A DNA stretch of 64,000 nucleotides from Armatimonadota bacterium (GTDB taxonomy: Bacteria > Sysuimicrobiota > Sysuimicrobiia > Sysuimicrobiales > Humicultoraceae): positions 2,075,906 through 2,139,905 of the forward strand of contig JAVKHP010000001.1 of NCBI GenBank assembly GCA_031459855.1. The letters run 5' to 3'. A program made the position numbers and the translations under genes. Under the pieces are notes generated by a model. The model searched no databases and was not told where the DNA came from. It saw nothing but the letters and a program-made list of their open reading frames with translations. Of this stretch, positions 42,605 through 51,411 are shown one piece after another (position 1 is the stretch's first letter; every line of letters begins with the position of its first letter).

Positions 42605-43440
42605 GGCGTCTCCCCTCCTGCGACCGCGGCGGCGACACCCGGGGGCGCCTGCGCGCCGCCACCCAGCACGTGGTCCAGCGCGAACAGCGCGGCGCCGATC
42701 GCCCCGCAGAAGTGCGACTCCTCGCTCACGTTCACCGGACCGCCCACCAGCTCGCCGATGAGCTTCACCATGGCCACGTTGCGCGCGACCCCGCCGGTGA
42801 AGGTCAGCTCGGGCTCGATGCCCACGCGGCGCACCAGCGAGATGCTGCGGGAGGCGATGGCGGCATGGACGCCCATCAGCACGTCCTCGACCCGCCGGCC
42901 GCGCGCCAGCCACCCCAGGATCTCGGACTCGGCGAACACGGTGCAGGTGTTGGTGATCGCCACCGGGTGGCGCGCGGTGAGGGCCAGGGGCCCCAGCTCA
43001 CCCAGGGGCAGCTCCAGAGCGGCCGAGGCGGCGCCCAGGAACCGGCCCGTCCCGGCCGAGCACTTGTCGTTCATGCAGAAGTCCAGCACCTGCCCGTCAG
43101 GGCCCACGCGGATCGCCTTGGTGTCCTGGCCCCCGATGTCGAGGACCGTGCGCGTGTTGGGGAAGAGGAAGACCGCGCCCCGAGCATGGCAGGAGATCTC
43201 GGTGACCTGCGTGTGCCCGAACTCGACCCGGAAGCGGCCGTAGCCGGTGCCGACGATGTAGGCCACGGTGCGCTCGCTCACGTCGGCGTCCTCCAGGGCC
43301 AGCTGGAACGCCTGCCGGGCGGCGTCAGTCAGGCGGGCGCCCGTGTCCACGATGGCCCGGCCCAGGATGCGTCGCTCCGGATGCAGGATGACCGCCTTGG
43401 TCTGCGTGGACCCCACGTCGACCCCGGCGACCACGGTCAC
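42601..43440 (-). CDS. BadF/BcrA/HgdC-family ATPase, first subunit (BzdP/BcrD-like)
   Basis: A 279-aa paralogue of the neighbouring ATPase, with [24 protein letters not shown] and cluster cysteines C127 ([13 protein letters not shown]) and C166 ([10 protein letters not shown]). [13 protein letters not shown], towards the C-terminus, is the conserved adenine-pocket region. The GTG start at 43440 follows GGGGAGGTGAG. The length of both ATPases (269 and 279) fits the Azoarcus-type BzdP/BzdQ better than the longer Thauera BcrA. It overlaps the downstream ATPase gene by ATGA and should form a heterodimer with it. Confidence 0.9.
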   Translation of the reverse strand: MTVVAGVDVGSTQTKAVILHPERRILGRAIVDTGARLTDAARQAFQLALEDADVSERTVAYIVGTGYGRFRVEFGHTQVTEISCHARGAVFLFPNTRTVLDIGGQDTKAIRVGPDGQVLDFCMNDKCSAGTGRFLGAASAALELPLGELGPLALTARHPVAITNTCTVFAESEILGWLARGRRVEDVLMGVHAAIASRSISLVRRVGIEPELTFTGGVARNVAMVKLIGELVGGPVNVSEESHFCGAIGAALFALDHVLGGGAQAPPGVAAAVAGGETP

Positions 43441-43445
43441 GCTCC

Positions 43446-44735
43446 TCACCTCCCCGCGCCGGCCTTGCGGGCGGCCAGCGCCTCGAAGAATGCGTCGACG
43501 CGGTTCTTGATCTGCGCGTCCGACCACAGCCGGGCGTCGACCAGGTCGGACTGGATGAACAGCCCCGGCACGTCGCGCTGAGTGCGCAGCCACTCGCGCA
43601 CGTCGGGCAGGCCCGTGGAGGTGGTCCGGCACGACTTCACCCCGTGGAGGCAGATGCCGTCCACGCCCCAGTCCCGCACCGCGTTCGCCAGCCACTCCTG
43701 GGGGTAGAACATCGAGCCGGTGAAGCCCCACCAGGCCGCCTGCAGCATCTGCTCGGCCAGGCTCTCCAGCGGCCGGGTCAGGTCGTAGCCGAAGCCCGGC
43801 ACGAACCCGCCGCCGGCGAAGATCATGTAGGTGCTGAGCACGAACACGCCGCCCCACGACTCGAACAGCTCGACGAACCGCTTGAAGTGGGTGTAGCAGG
43901 CGGTGCCCGCCAGCAGGAGCCGGAACTTCTCGTCGGGCACCGTGCCCAGGCCCAACCGGATCCGCTCCCGCAGCTCGTCCCGGGCCAGGGCGAAGAACTG
44001 GGTGCCCTCCGGCGCACCCCGGTAGAGGTTGGCGATGCCCTGGTAGGTGATGCCCTCCCGGGCGGCGTTGAACGGCGCCGGCCGGTGGCGGTTGAGGGCC
44101 AGCACCTCGTGGTAGACGGCGGCCATGCGGTTGGTCTCCGCCATGCTCTCCCGCAGCCGATCGATGTCGAAGGGCCGGCCGGTGATGCGCTCGCACAGCG
44201 CGATCAGCTCGCGCAGCTGCCCTTCCACGTAGCGACGGTCGCGCTCGAAGGCCGGGTCGGCGGGATCGGGGGCCGCGCCGGCCCCACGCCAGGCGGGCAG
44301 GTCCAGCACGAACACCGGGCACCCGTAGTGGTGCTCCCAGAACTCCGCCCACTTGACGTAGGTGTTGCACATGTTGGTGGCCAGGGCCAGGGCCGGCCGC
44401 GGCACGCGGCCGTGGGGATGCTCGCCGCCTTTGAGCTGCAGGCCGACGTCGACCTTGACGTAGCCGCAGATGTCCGGCGAGAAGCCATAGTCCTCGGCGG
44501 CCTGCAGGTAGGCCATCGACTGCCCGCGCACGGCGGTCTGCAACGCGGTGATCTCCGGGAAGTTGATCACGAAGTCGAAGACCCGCAGGAGCTCGTTGAA
44601 CGAGCCCATGACGAAGACGTAGGCGGTGGGCCGGCCGTCGCCGGCGGCCGCCGTCATCTCCTGCCACCAGCTGTCGAACAACCGTCGGCTCTCCTTGCGG
44701 GTGGCGCCGACCAGGTCCTGCGCCTGCGCGGTCAT
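43446..44735 (-). CDS. 2-hydroxyacyl-CoA dehydratase / benzoyl-CoA reductase catalytic subunit (BzdO/BcrB-like)
   Basis: A 429-aa HgdB-fold protein. Conserved parts include [55 protein letters not shown] and [20 protein letters not shown]. Cysteines in ICGY, NMCNTY and ACYTHF are likely [4Fe-4S] ligands or near the cofactor. The length fits the ~430-440-residue BcrB/BzdO type. It forms the acyl-CoA-binding heterodimer with the 386-aa subunit encoded just upstream. A GGAGG ribosome-binding site precedes ATG 44735. The exact substrate (aromatic CoA reduction or 2-hydroxyacyl-CoA dehydration) cannot be fixed by sequence reading. Confidence 0.9.
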   Translation of the reverse strand: MTAQAQDLVGATRKESRRLFDSWWQEMTAAAGDGRPTAYVFVMGSFNELLRVFDFVINFPEITALQTAVRGQSMAYLQAAEDYGFSPDICGYVKVDVGLQLKGGEHPHGRVPRPALALATNMCNTYVKWAEFWEHHYGCPVFVLDLPAWRGAGAAPDPADPAFERDRRYVEGQLRELIALCERITGRPFDIDRLRESMAETNRMAAVYHEVLALNRHRPAPFNAAREGITYQGIANLYRGAPEGTQFFALARDELRERIRLGLGTVPDEKFRLLLAGTACYTHFKRFVELFESWGGVFVLSTYMIFAGGGFVPGFGYDLTRPLESLAEQMLQAAWWGFTGSMFYPQEWLANAVRDWGVDGICLHGVKSCRTTSTGLPDVREWLRTQRDVPGLFIQSDLVDARLWSDAQIKNRVDAFFEALAARKAGAGR

Positions 44736-44760
44736 CGTCGGGCCTCCTGCGGCGTGCGCG

Positions 44761-45921
44761 TCATGCGAACTCGAAGAGCAGCGACTCGGCGAACGTCTCG
44801 ACCTGGATGCCGACCTGCTCGAAGGTCGTCATCGTCTCCTCGAACTCCAACACCAGGTAGGGGATCCCCGCCGCCTCCAGCGTCCGGGTGTAGTGGACCT
44901 GCTCTTCCAGCCCGGGCTCGCACATCTTGGGCGCGGCCACGATGGCGGCGTCGGCACCGGCCGCGCGCAGGCGGCGCAGCAGCATCTCGGCCCTGGGCTT
45001 GCGGGGGTCGTGCTGCACGGGGCTGTAGCTGGAGGCGTTGAGGTAGGCCCAGGCCAGGTTGGCCAGCGGGTCCCCGTCGGTGGCGACGTCGTCGACCAGC
45101 CACCGCAGCCCGATCAGCAGGTCGTCGTCGACGATGTAGCAGGCGTCCTGGATCACCGCCAGCATGTCCAGCGGCGGCTGCTCGCAGTACCCACCCTCGA
45201 AGACTACGCGAATCCGGTCCTGCCGCTTCGCCGGCCGCTGCCCGACCAGCTCCAGGACACGGCGCAGCAGCGCGTTGTGCTCCTCCCGCGGCATGACCCC
45301 GCCGGCGCGCGTCAGGACGTAGGCTTCCAGCGCTGAGAGCAGCCAGGGCGTCTCGCGCTTGATGCGGTACAGCTCGCGCAGCAGCCGCCGGTTCTCGTTG
45401 AACACCGCGATGCTGGCCGCCAGGCGCTCTGCGGTCACGGGCTGTCCGGTCGTCTCCTCGATCAGCCGCACCAGCCGCGCGTACTCGCCGGCCAGGTAGT
45501 CGACGGCGTGGGCCGAGGCGGCGTTCTGCGGGAAGTAGAGCACCCGGGTCGGGAACTGTGGGAAGTTGCGCACCCACACCCCGCAGGCGTTGCGGACCGC
45601 GTCGCAGATCGAGGGGATCACGAACAGCGACAGGAAGTCCAGCCGGCCCGAGAGGGCCAGTTCGAGGGAGGACCGGACGATGGAGCAGACGAACGCCGCG
45701 ATGCGCGCGTCGGCCTGCCGGATCTGGACCGTGCTGCCGGCCCCCATGATCTTGACGGGCAGCATCCCGGCGGCGTGGGCCAGCTCCTCCGGGAAGTAGA
45801 CCTGGAAGTGGCCCAGGACCTTGCCCCCGGGGTGGTCGGCCAGCCACCGGCGGACTGCGGGGTAGCTCGGATCCTCGACCAGTGCCCGGCAGTCATCGAC
45901 GATGCGCTCGAGCTCTCCCAT
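44761..45921 (-). CDS. 2-hydroxyacyl-CoA dehydratase / benzoyl-CoA reductase catalytic subunit (BzdN/BcrC-like)
   Basis: A 386-aa HgdB-fold protein, first gene of the six-gene unit. Marks are VLGHFQVYFPEELAHAAGMLPVKIMG, FVCSIVRSSLELAL, FVIPSICDAVRNACGVW, RVVFEGGYCEQPPLDML and AAPKMCEPGLEEQVHY. Its length matches BcrC/BzdN (~380-390). With the 429-aa subunit it should form the catalytic dimer that receives electrons from the ATPase pair. The order 386-429-279-269 equals the order N-O-P-Q of Azoarcus-type benzoyl-CoA reductase operons (family knowledge from memory). Its ATG is followed by the 222-bp upstream control region with a TetR-type palindrome. Confidence 0.9.
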   Translation of the reverse strand: MGELERIVDDCRALVEDPSYPAVRRWLADHPGGKVLGHFQVYFPEELAHAAGMLPVKIMGAGSTVQIRQADARIAAFVCSIVRSSLELALSGRLDFLSLFVIPSICDAVRNACGVWVRNFPQFPTRVLYFPQNAASAHAVDYLAGEYARLVRLIEETTGQPVTAERLAASIAVFNENRRLLRELYRIKRETPWLLSALEAYVLTRAGGVMPREEHNALLRRVLELVGQRPAKRQDRIRVVFEGGYCEQPPLDMLAVIQDACYIVDDDLLIGLRWLVDDVATDGDPLANLAWAYLNASSYSPVQHDPRKPRAEMLLRRLRAAGADAAIVAAPKMCEPGLEEQVHYTRTLEAAGIPYLVLEFEETMTTFEQVGIQVETFAESLLFEFA

Positions 45922-46074
45922 CAGGCCCCATCCCCTTGTAGCTGCTGCCTGTGCCTGCCGCCCCCACCTGTCGTCCTTACCTGCCGCCCTTACCTGCCGC
46001 CTGCGCTTGGCGCTTTATCTGCCGCTCCCGTCTGCCGCCCCGGCACCTGCCCCCGCACCTGCTACCCTTTGTTA

Positions 46075-46091
46075 ACTGACCGGTCAGTCAA
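46075..46091 (-). promoter_or_regulatory. TetR-type operator overlapping a -35 box
   Basis: ACTGACCGGTCAGT (46075-46088) is a perfect 14-bp palindrome, and two further flanking positions also pair. On the minus strand it overlaps TTGACT (46091-46086), a near-consensus -35, with AGGGTA 17 nt later as a possible -10. Palindromes of this ACCGGT-centred type are typical operators of TetR repressors of acyl-CoA catabolism. It lies 154-170 bp upstream of the BzdN-like gene and after the PrpF gene. The rest of 45922-46143 holds degenerate ACCTGCCGCCCTT-like repeats (about 45950-46062) and no gene. Confidence 0.7.
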
Positions 46092-46143
46092 AAACCATCG
46101 GGTGAGGAACCGATTTTTGCCACTTTGCCCACGCTCTCTACGC

Positions 46144-47313
46144 TCAGAGCCGGTCGCGCCGTACGAAGGCGTACCCCTCCATGAGTCGACGGGCGGTCCT
46201 GGCGTAGGTGGCCCTCACCACCCGCCACCCCCCGTCAGGGTCGTGGTGCAGTTCCGCCGCCACACGCATGAGACCGCTGGGGTGACCAAGCGCCACCCGG
46301 CCGCCCTCCCGTACCCGGGCGAGCGCCCCGGGCACACTGCCGGGCAGCACCGCGGCGACGGCCGCGCAGGCGGCCGCGGTGCCCGGGAACGCCTTGTGCA
46401 GCATCGGGGGCCTGCCCCCGGCCAGGCGGACCAGGAGATCGGCCGCGCCGGCGTCGATGGGCGCACCTTGGAAGGTGGTGAACGCCGCCGGCGGGGCGAC
46501 GGCGACGGGCAGGGGTACCAGCCCGTCGCGGCTCAGGCCCAGCCGCTCGGCGGCCGCCTCCTTGACCGCCACCATCGCCTGCAGCATGCCGGCCGTGAAG
46601 TCGCCGGGCCCCTCGGTGCCGCGCATGCCGACCGCGGCCGCCGGGAAGAAGACGCAGAGGTTGGCCACGTCGACGATGGTGACCTCGAGCCGACCCACGC
46701 CGGCCACCTCCAGGGCGTCGCGCACCTGCCCTGTGGGCAGGAGTCGGCCGGTCGTGGCGCCAGCCGCCGTCGCGAAGTCGAGCAGGATCTCGGCCCCGCT
46801 GCCGGGCACGCCGTCGATGGCGCAGTCGCCCTCCACCGCCGGGCGGTGGCCGCGCACCGGGACCAGCGCCGTGTACACCTTGTCGGTGTTGGTGTTGTAC
46901 ACGCGCACGGAGGTCAGGGGCTCGACCGGCCGCACGAAGCCTTCCTCGATGGCGTAGACCCCCACGGCCGCCGAGATGTTGCCGCAGTTGATGTCGTAGT
47001 CGATCACCGGCTCGGTGATGCTGACCTGGCCGAACGTGTAGGTGACGTCGGCATCGGGGCGCGCCGGCGGGCCGATGATCGCCACCTTGCTGGTCAGGAT
47101 GTCGGCGCCGCCCAGCCCGTCGATCTGGCGCGGATCGGGGCTCCCGAACAGGGCCAGGATCAGGCGATCGCGCAGTACAGGGTCAGCCGGCAGATCTGAG
47201 GCCCGCAGGAACACGGCCTTGCTGGTGCCTCCGCGCATCAGCACGCAGCGCACGGGGATCTGCTCGCCCACCAGTGACGCGACCGGGGGCCGCCGCTCCA
47301 GTGCCTGGGTCAT
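46144..47313 (-). CDS. PrpF-family isomerase (2-methylaconitate cis-trans isomerase-like)
   Basis: A 389-aa protein of the PrpF/DUF453 family, with the two-domain DapF-like fold. It contains RCVLMRGGTSKAVFLRASDLP near the N-terminus, DGLGGADILTSKVAIIGPP, DYDINCGNISAAVGVYAIEEGFV and VANLCVFFPAAAVGMRGTEGP. In DapF-like enzymes such regions hold acid/base residues. PrpF isomerises 2-methylaconitate; relatives act on other unsaturated dicarboxylates. GGAGGG is placed 6 bp before the ATG at 47313. It follows the thiolase gene on the same strand by 114 bp. The neighbouring leuCD genes, 15 kb away, do not include a prpC or prpD. Confidence 0.9.
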   Translation of the reverse strand: MTQALERRPPVASLVGEQIPVRCVLMRGGTSKAVFLRASDLPADPVLRDRLILALFGSPDPRQIDGLGGADILTSKVAIIGPPARPDADVTYTFGQVSITEPVIDYDINCGNISAAVGVYAIEEGFVRPVEPLTSVRVYNTNTDKVYTALVPVRGHRPAVEGDCAIDGVPGSGAEILLDFATAAGATTGRLLPTGQVRDALEVAGVGRLEVTIVDVANLCVFFPAAAVGMRGTEGPGDFTAGMLQAMVAVKEAAAERLGLSRDGLVPLPVAVAPPAAFTTFQGAPIDAGAADLLVRLAGGRPPMLHKAFPGTAAACAAVAAVLPGSVPGALARVREGGRVALGHPSGLMRVAAELHHDPDGGWRVVRATYARTARRLMEGYAFVRRDRL

Positions 47314-47427
47314 CCGGTTCCCTCCTCCACGCCGAACTGCCGGAGGCCCTGCGCGCCGGCACCGAACCTCCAGCACCCCGGACCTCCGCGTCCGCCTCCG
47401 CGCTGCGCCGTGCGGCGACCGCGGACG

Positions 47428-48570
47428 TTACGCTGCCGCGATCAACACGGTGCAGGCCGCGCCTTCCACTCCGGCCGCCTTGCCGCCCCGGCAGTGGGCC
47501 AGGCCCACGCGCGCGCCCGCGATCTGGCGTGCGCCAGCCTCGCCGCGCAGCTGGCGGGTGAGCTCGACCACCTGGGCCACGCCGGTGGCGCCCAGCGGGT
47601 GCCCCTTGCCCAGCAGGCCGCCGCTGGGGTTGATCGGCCGCCGTCCGCCCAGGGAGGCTTCCCCGCGTTCCAGCGCCGCGGGGTACGCGCCGGGCGGCCA
47701 CAGCCCGAGGCCCTCGACCCGCAGGATCTCGGCGATCGAGAAGCAGTCGTGCACCTCGGCGAAGTCGATCTCCTCAGGACCGAGGCCCGCCTGCTCGTAG
47801 GCGGCGCGGGCGGTGCGGGCCGTGAGTTCCTCGAAGGCCATCGAGCCGGGGGATGCCTCGACCTCGCCGCTGCGCAGCGCGGCGGCGCGCAGGCGCACCG
47901 CACGAGCCCGTCCGAGCTGGGCGACTACCCGACCGCTGCAGAGGATCGCCGCGGCCGCCCCGTCGCTGACGGGGGAGCAGTCCAGCAGGCCCAGGGGATC
48001 GGCGATGGGTCGTGCGGCCAGCACCTCGGCCAGGGTGACCGCAGCCTGGAACTGCGCGGCGGGGTTCAGGCTGGCGTGGTGCTTGTTCTTGACCGAGACC
48101 AGCGCGATCTGCCGGCGCGTCGTGCCGTACTCCGCCATGTGCCGGCGGGCCCGCATGGCGTAGACCGCGGGCATGGTGAGCCCTACGGCCGCCTCGACGT
48201 CGTCCTCGCCGGGGGTGAGCGCGCCGCGGAACCGGCTGGTCAGGTGCTCGACGCCCATCGCCAGCACGACGTCGTGCGCGCCTGCCAGGATGCTCAACGC
48301 CGCCTCCCGGATGGCCACGGCGCCGCTGCTGCAGGCGTCTTCGACGTTGGTGAGCGGGATGCCGGCGAGCCCGACCTGCGCCAGCACGCGCTGGCCCGTG
48401 ACCATGCCCTGGAACACGTGGCCGCAGTAGGCCGCCTCGACGCGCCGCGGGTCGATGGCCGCGTCGCGCAGCGCTTCCAGCACGGCCTCCGCCCCGAGGT
48501 CGACGGCCGTGCGGTCCGGATGCTTGCCGAACTTCGTCATGCCCACGCCGACGATCCACACCTCAGGCAT
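47428..48570 (-). CDS. Thiolase-family acyltransferase (SCP-x/acetyl-CoA acetyltransferase type)
   Basis: A 380-aa thiolase of the non-decarboxylating, SCP2-thiolase-like group. It opens VWIVGVGMTKFGKHPDRTAV, has the nucleophile C80 in VEDACSSGAVAIREA, VHDCFSIAEILRVE in the C-terminal half, and INPSGGLLGKGHPLGATGVAQVVEL. This group normally works with a DUF35 zinc-ribbon/OB-fold partner, which is encoded immediately upstream with an 8-bp overlap. It would cleave a 3-oxoacyl-CoA to a shorter acyl-CoA. Confidence 0.94.
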   Translation of the reverse strand: MPEVWIVGVGMTKFGKHPDRTAVDLGAEAVLEALRDAAIDPRRVEAAYCGHVFQGMVTGQRVLAQVGLAGIPLTNVEDACSSGAVAIREAALSILAGAHDVVLAMGVEHLTSRFRGALTPGEDDVEAAVGLTMPAVYAMRARRHMAEYGTTRRQIALVSVKNKHHASLNPAAQFQAAVTLAEVLAARPIADPLGLLDCSPVSDGAAAAILCSGRVVAQLGRARAVRLRAAALRSGEVEASPGSMAFEELTARTARAAYEQAGLGPEEIDFAEVHDCFSIAEILRVEGLGLWPPGAYPAALERGEASLGGRRPINPSGGLLGKGHPLGATGVAQVVELTRQLRGEAGARQIAGARVGLAHCRGGKAAGVEGAACTVLIAAA

Positions 48571-49012
48571 GGCGCACCTCCGCGTCCCGTCGCGGGTGGC
48601 CCTGCCAGCCCAGGATCGGGCGGCCGTCTGCGCCGACCCGCACCGGCTCGACGCGCAGCTCCACCGGCAGGCCGATGGCGACCTCGTCGGGCCCGATACC
48701 CGCCAGCGGCGCCAGCACCCGCACCCCGTCGGGCAGGTCGACGTAGGCCAGCACGTAGGGCGTCGCAAACTCCGGCGTGGACTGGTGGACCACGGTGTAC
48801 GTGTACACGGTCCCCTGCCGCGACAGCGCCACGGTCTCGAGCGCCCCATGGAGGCAGCGGGCGCAGACCAGCCGCGGCGGGAAGTAGCATGCCCCACACC
48901 GGGGGCAGCGGCTGCCCGCCAGGTGGAGCGCCCCGTCCGCGCCGGCCACGAACAGGCCGGGACGGAGCGGGACCGCCTCGGCGGGCGGGGCGACTGCGTG
49001 GGGCTCACCCAT
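48563..49012 (-). CDS. DUF35 / Zn-ribbon OB-fold thiolase partner
   Basis: A 149-aa protein with a rubredoxin-like zinc ribbon (SRCPRCGACYFPPRLVCARC, four Cys) followed by an OB fold (GTVYTYTVVH, YVLAYVDLPDGVRVLAPLAG). Such proteins bind SCP-x-type thiolases or hydroxymethylglutaryl-CoA synthases and support acyl-CoA handling. It starts one base before the permease stop region and overlaps the thiolase gene by 8 bp. Confidence 0.93.
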   Translation of the reverse strand: MGEPHAVAPPAEAVPLRPGLFVAGADGALHLAGSRCPRCGACYFPPRLVCARCLHGALETVALSRQGTVYTYTVVHQSTPEFATPYVLAYVDLPDGVRVLAPLAGIGPDEVAIGLPVELRVEPVRVGADGRPILGWQGHPRRDAEVRHA

Positions 49013-49795
49013 CTAGATCACCTCCGTCGGGCGCCAGCGGGCCGCCAGGCCCTCGAGGGCGCGCAGCGCCGCGTCCAGCGCCCAGATGATCGCCAGGAGG
49101 ATGCACAGGCCAGCGAAGACGTCGCGGGCGTTGAACATCGACTGGGCGAACGCCACCACCATCCCGACGCCGCGGGTGGCCCCGATGTACTCGCCGACGA
49201 TGGCGCCCGCCAGCGCGAAGCCCATGGTGATGCGGATCGTCCCGAGCAGCCACACGCCCACGGCGGGCAGGTAGACGTGCCAGAGCAGCTGTCCCCGGCG
49301 GGCGCCCAGCAGGCGGGCCGTCCAGACGACGTCGCGGTCCAGGGCGCGCACGGCCGCATGCGTGTTGAAGGCGGCGGTGAAGAAGACCAGCGTCACCACC
49401 AGCACGATGCGGGCCAGCGGGCCGAACCCCAACCAGACCACGAGCAGCGGGTAGAGGATCAGGCGTGGCACGGCGTTGCCCGCTGCCAGCACCGGCAGCA
49501 CGGCGCGTTGCGCCCAGGGCCAGGCCGCCACGGCGCCACCGACCGCCGCGCCCAACACCACGCCCAGCACGAGCCCGGCCAGCGCCACCGCCAGGGTAGC
49601 GGCCACGTGTGGGAGGATGTAGCCCGACGCGCTCCACGCGACGGCCCGGGCCACGATCGCCGACGGGGCGGAGACGTAGAACGGGTCGATGGTTCCGGCG
49701 CGCACACCCGCTTCCCACGCTGCCAGCAGGCCGGCCAGCGCTACAAGGCGGGCGGCACCCAGGAGCGCCCGGCGATGGCGCCTAGCCGCGCGCAT
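49013..49795 (-). CDS. ABC transporter permease (SsuC/TauC type), second of two
   Basis: A 260-aa permease with about six helices. It has the EAA-type loop ALDRDVVWTARLLGARRGQLLWHVYLPAVGVWLLGTIRI, and LYPLLVVWLGFGPLARIV and GEYIGATRGVGMVVAFAQSMF are typical of the SsuC/nitrate/taurine group. It overlaps the ATPase gene by 14 bp. It differs strongly from the permease at 50626-51411, so the channel may be a heterodimer. Confidence 0.94.
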   Translation of the reverse strand: MRAARRHRRALLGAARLVALAGLLAAWEAGVRAGTIDPFYVSAPSAIVARAVAWSASGYILPHVAATLAVALAGLVLGVVLGAAVGGAVAAWPWAQRAVLPVLAAGNAVPRLILYPLLVVWLGFGPLARIVLVVTLVFFTAAFNTHAAVRALDRDVVWTARLLGARRGQLLWHVYLPAVGVWLLGTIRITMGFALAGAIVGEYIGATRGVGMVVAFAQSMFNARDVFAGLCILLAIIWALDAALRALEGLAARWRPTEVI

Positions 49796-50636
49796 GGGCT
49801 GCGGTCACCTCGTCACGCAGGTCGGCCCAGATCCGGCGATAGATGGCCACGAACGCCTCGCTGCCGCGCACCTCGGTCACATCGCGTGGCCGCGCCAGCT
49901 CCACCGGGTACGTGGCCTTCACGCGGCCGGGCCGCCGCGTCAGGACGATCACCCGATCGCTGAGCGCGATGGCTTCCTCCAGGTCGTGCGTGACGAACAG
50001 GATCGTGCTGCGCGTCTGTGCCCACAGGGCCAGCAGCTCGTTCTCCATGAGGTTGCGTGTCTGCACGTCCAGCGCGCCGAACGGCTCGTCCATGAGGATG
50101 ATCGCCGGACGGTAGACCATGGTCATGGCCAGCGCCACTCGCTTGCGCATGCCGCCCGACAGCTGTGACGGGTAGTGGTGCTCGAACCCCGCCAGGCCCA
50201 CACGGTGCATCCAGTCCCGGGCGTCCTGCCGGGCGCGGGCTGGGGGCACGCCCCGCAGCACCAGCGGCAGGGCCACGTTGTCGAGCGCCGTCTTCCAGGG
50301 CAGCAGGGCGTCGCCCTGGAACACGTAGCCGATACGGCCCGGCTGGAGGCCGGTGCTGGGCGTTCCGAAGATGCGGATCTCGCCGGACGAGGGCCGCAGC
50401 AGGCCAGCGATCATGTGGAGCAACGTCGACTTCCCGCACCCCGAGGGGCCCACCAGCGCGACGAACTCGCCGGGGGCCACGCGGAACGACACGTCGGCGA
50501 CGGCCACCACGGTGCCGCCCGTGCCCTCGAAGGTCCGCCCGAGCCGCTCGACGTCCACGGCCGCGGGCCCGGGCGGCGGGCCGGCGGGCACCTGCGCCGC
50601 ATGGGCCGTGCGGGGGGCGGGCGCGTCAACCTTCAT
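49782..50636 (-). CDS. ABC transporter ATP-binding protein (SsuB/TauB type)
   Basis: A 284-aa ATPase with Walker A (GPSGCGKST), Q loop (VFQGDALLPWKTALDNVALPL), signature LSGGMRKRVALAMTMVYRP, Walker B (IILMDEPFGALD) and the switch His in LFVTHDLEEAI. It belongs to the nitrate/sulfonate/taurine importer group and energises the two flanking permeases. It overlaps the upstream permease gene by 11 bp. Confidence 0.96.
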   Translation of the reverse strand: MKVDAPAPRTAHAAQVPAGPPPGPAAVDVERLGRTFEGTGGTVVAVADVSFRVAPGEFVALVGPSGCGKSTLLHMIAGLLRPSSGEIRIFGTPSTGLQPGRIGYVFQGDALLPWKTALDNVALPLVLRGVPPARARQDARDWMHRVGLAGFEHHYPSQLSGGMRKRVALAMTMVYRPAIILMDEPFGALDVQTRNLMENELLALWAQTRSTILFVTHDLEEAIALSDRVIVLTRRPGRVKATYPVELARPRDVTEVRGSEAFVAIYRRIWADLRDEVTAAHARG

Positions 50637-51411
50637 AGTGCGGCTCCTGCCGCCAGACCGACCAGCGCGCGTCGAGGCGCGCCAGCGCCGCGTCCAGCAG
50701 GCCGGCCAGCGTCACGGCCACCACCAGCCCGGCCATGACGCGCGAGGTCTGGAACAGGTTCTGGGCGCCGATGATGACGTTGCCCAGGCCCCGCATCGAC
50801 GCCATGTACTCGCCCAGGATCGCCCCGACGAAGGCAAACCCCAGGCTGGTGCGCAGGCCCGCGGCGATCCAGACCAGCGCAGCGGGCAGGTAGAGGTGGC
50901 GCAGCATGGCAGCAGGCGAGGCGCCCAGCACCCTGACCTGGGCGACCAGCGTGCGGTCGACCTCGCGCACGGCCCCCAGCGTGTTGAACACGCCGACGAA
51001 GAACACCAGGGTGACTACCAGCGCCACCTTCGAGGCCACGCCCAGGCCCAGCCAGAGGGCGAGCAGCGGGTAGAACACGATCCGCGGCGCGGCGTTGAGC
51101 GTGGCGAGCGCCGGCTCGACCAGCTCTCCCAGCACCGGCACGAGGGCCAGGGCCAGGCCGACCACCACGCCCGCCCCCAGGCCCAGCGCGAGCCCTACCA
51201 GGGCCGCCGCGAGGGTCGCGCCCAGATGCGGCCACAGAAAGCCAGAGGTCACCCACCGCCACAGCTCGGCGCCCACCAGCACGGGCCGGCTCACGAACTC
51301 CTCGGACAGCCAGCCGGCGCGGACCCCGCCTTCCCAGGCGATCAGAACCAGCGCGAGCGCGCCCGCCTGCCCGGCCGCCGTGGCCAGTCGCCCGCGCACG
51401 CGCGACGTCAC
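50626..51411 (-). CDS. ABC transporter permease (SsuC/TauC type), first of two
   Basis: A 261-aa permease with six helices, FYPLLALWLGLGVASKVALVVTLVFFVGVFNTLGAV and the EAA loop EVDRTLVAQVRVLGASPAAMLRHLYLPAALVW, and GEYMASMRGLGNVI near the end. It is overlapped by the binding-protein gene (ATGA). With the second permease downstream it brackets the ATPase gene, an arrangement less common than one permease forming a homodimer. Confidence 0.94.
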   Translation of the reverse strand: MTSRVRGRLATAAGQAGALALVLIAWEGGVRAGWLSEEFVSRPVLVGAELWRWVTSGFLWPHLGATLAAALVGLALGLGAGVVVGLALALVPVLGELVEPALATLNAAPRIVFYPLLALWLGLGVASKVALVVTLVFFVGVFNTLGAVREVDRTLVAQVRVLGASPAAMLRHLYLPAALVWIAAGLRTSLGFAFVGAILGEYMASMRGLGNVIIGAQNLFQTSRVMAGLVVAVTLAGLLDAALARLDARWSVWRQEPHYEG

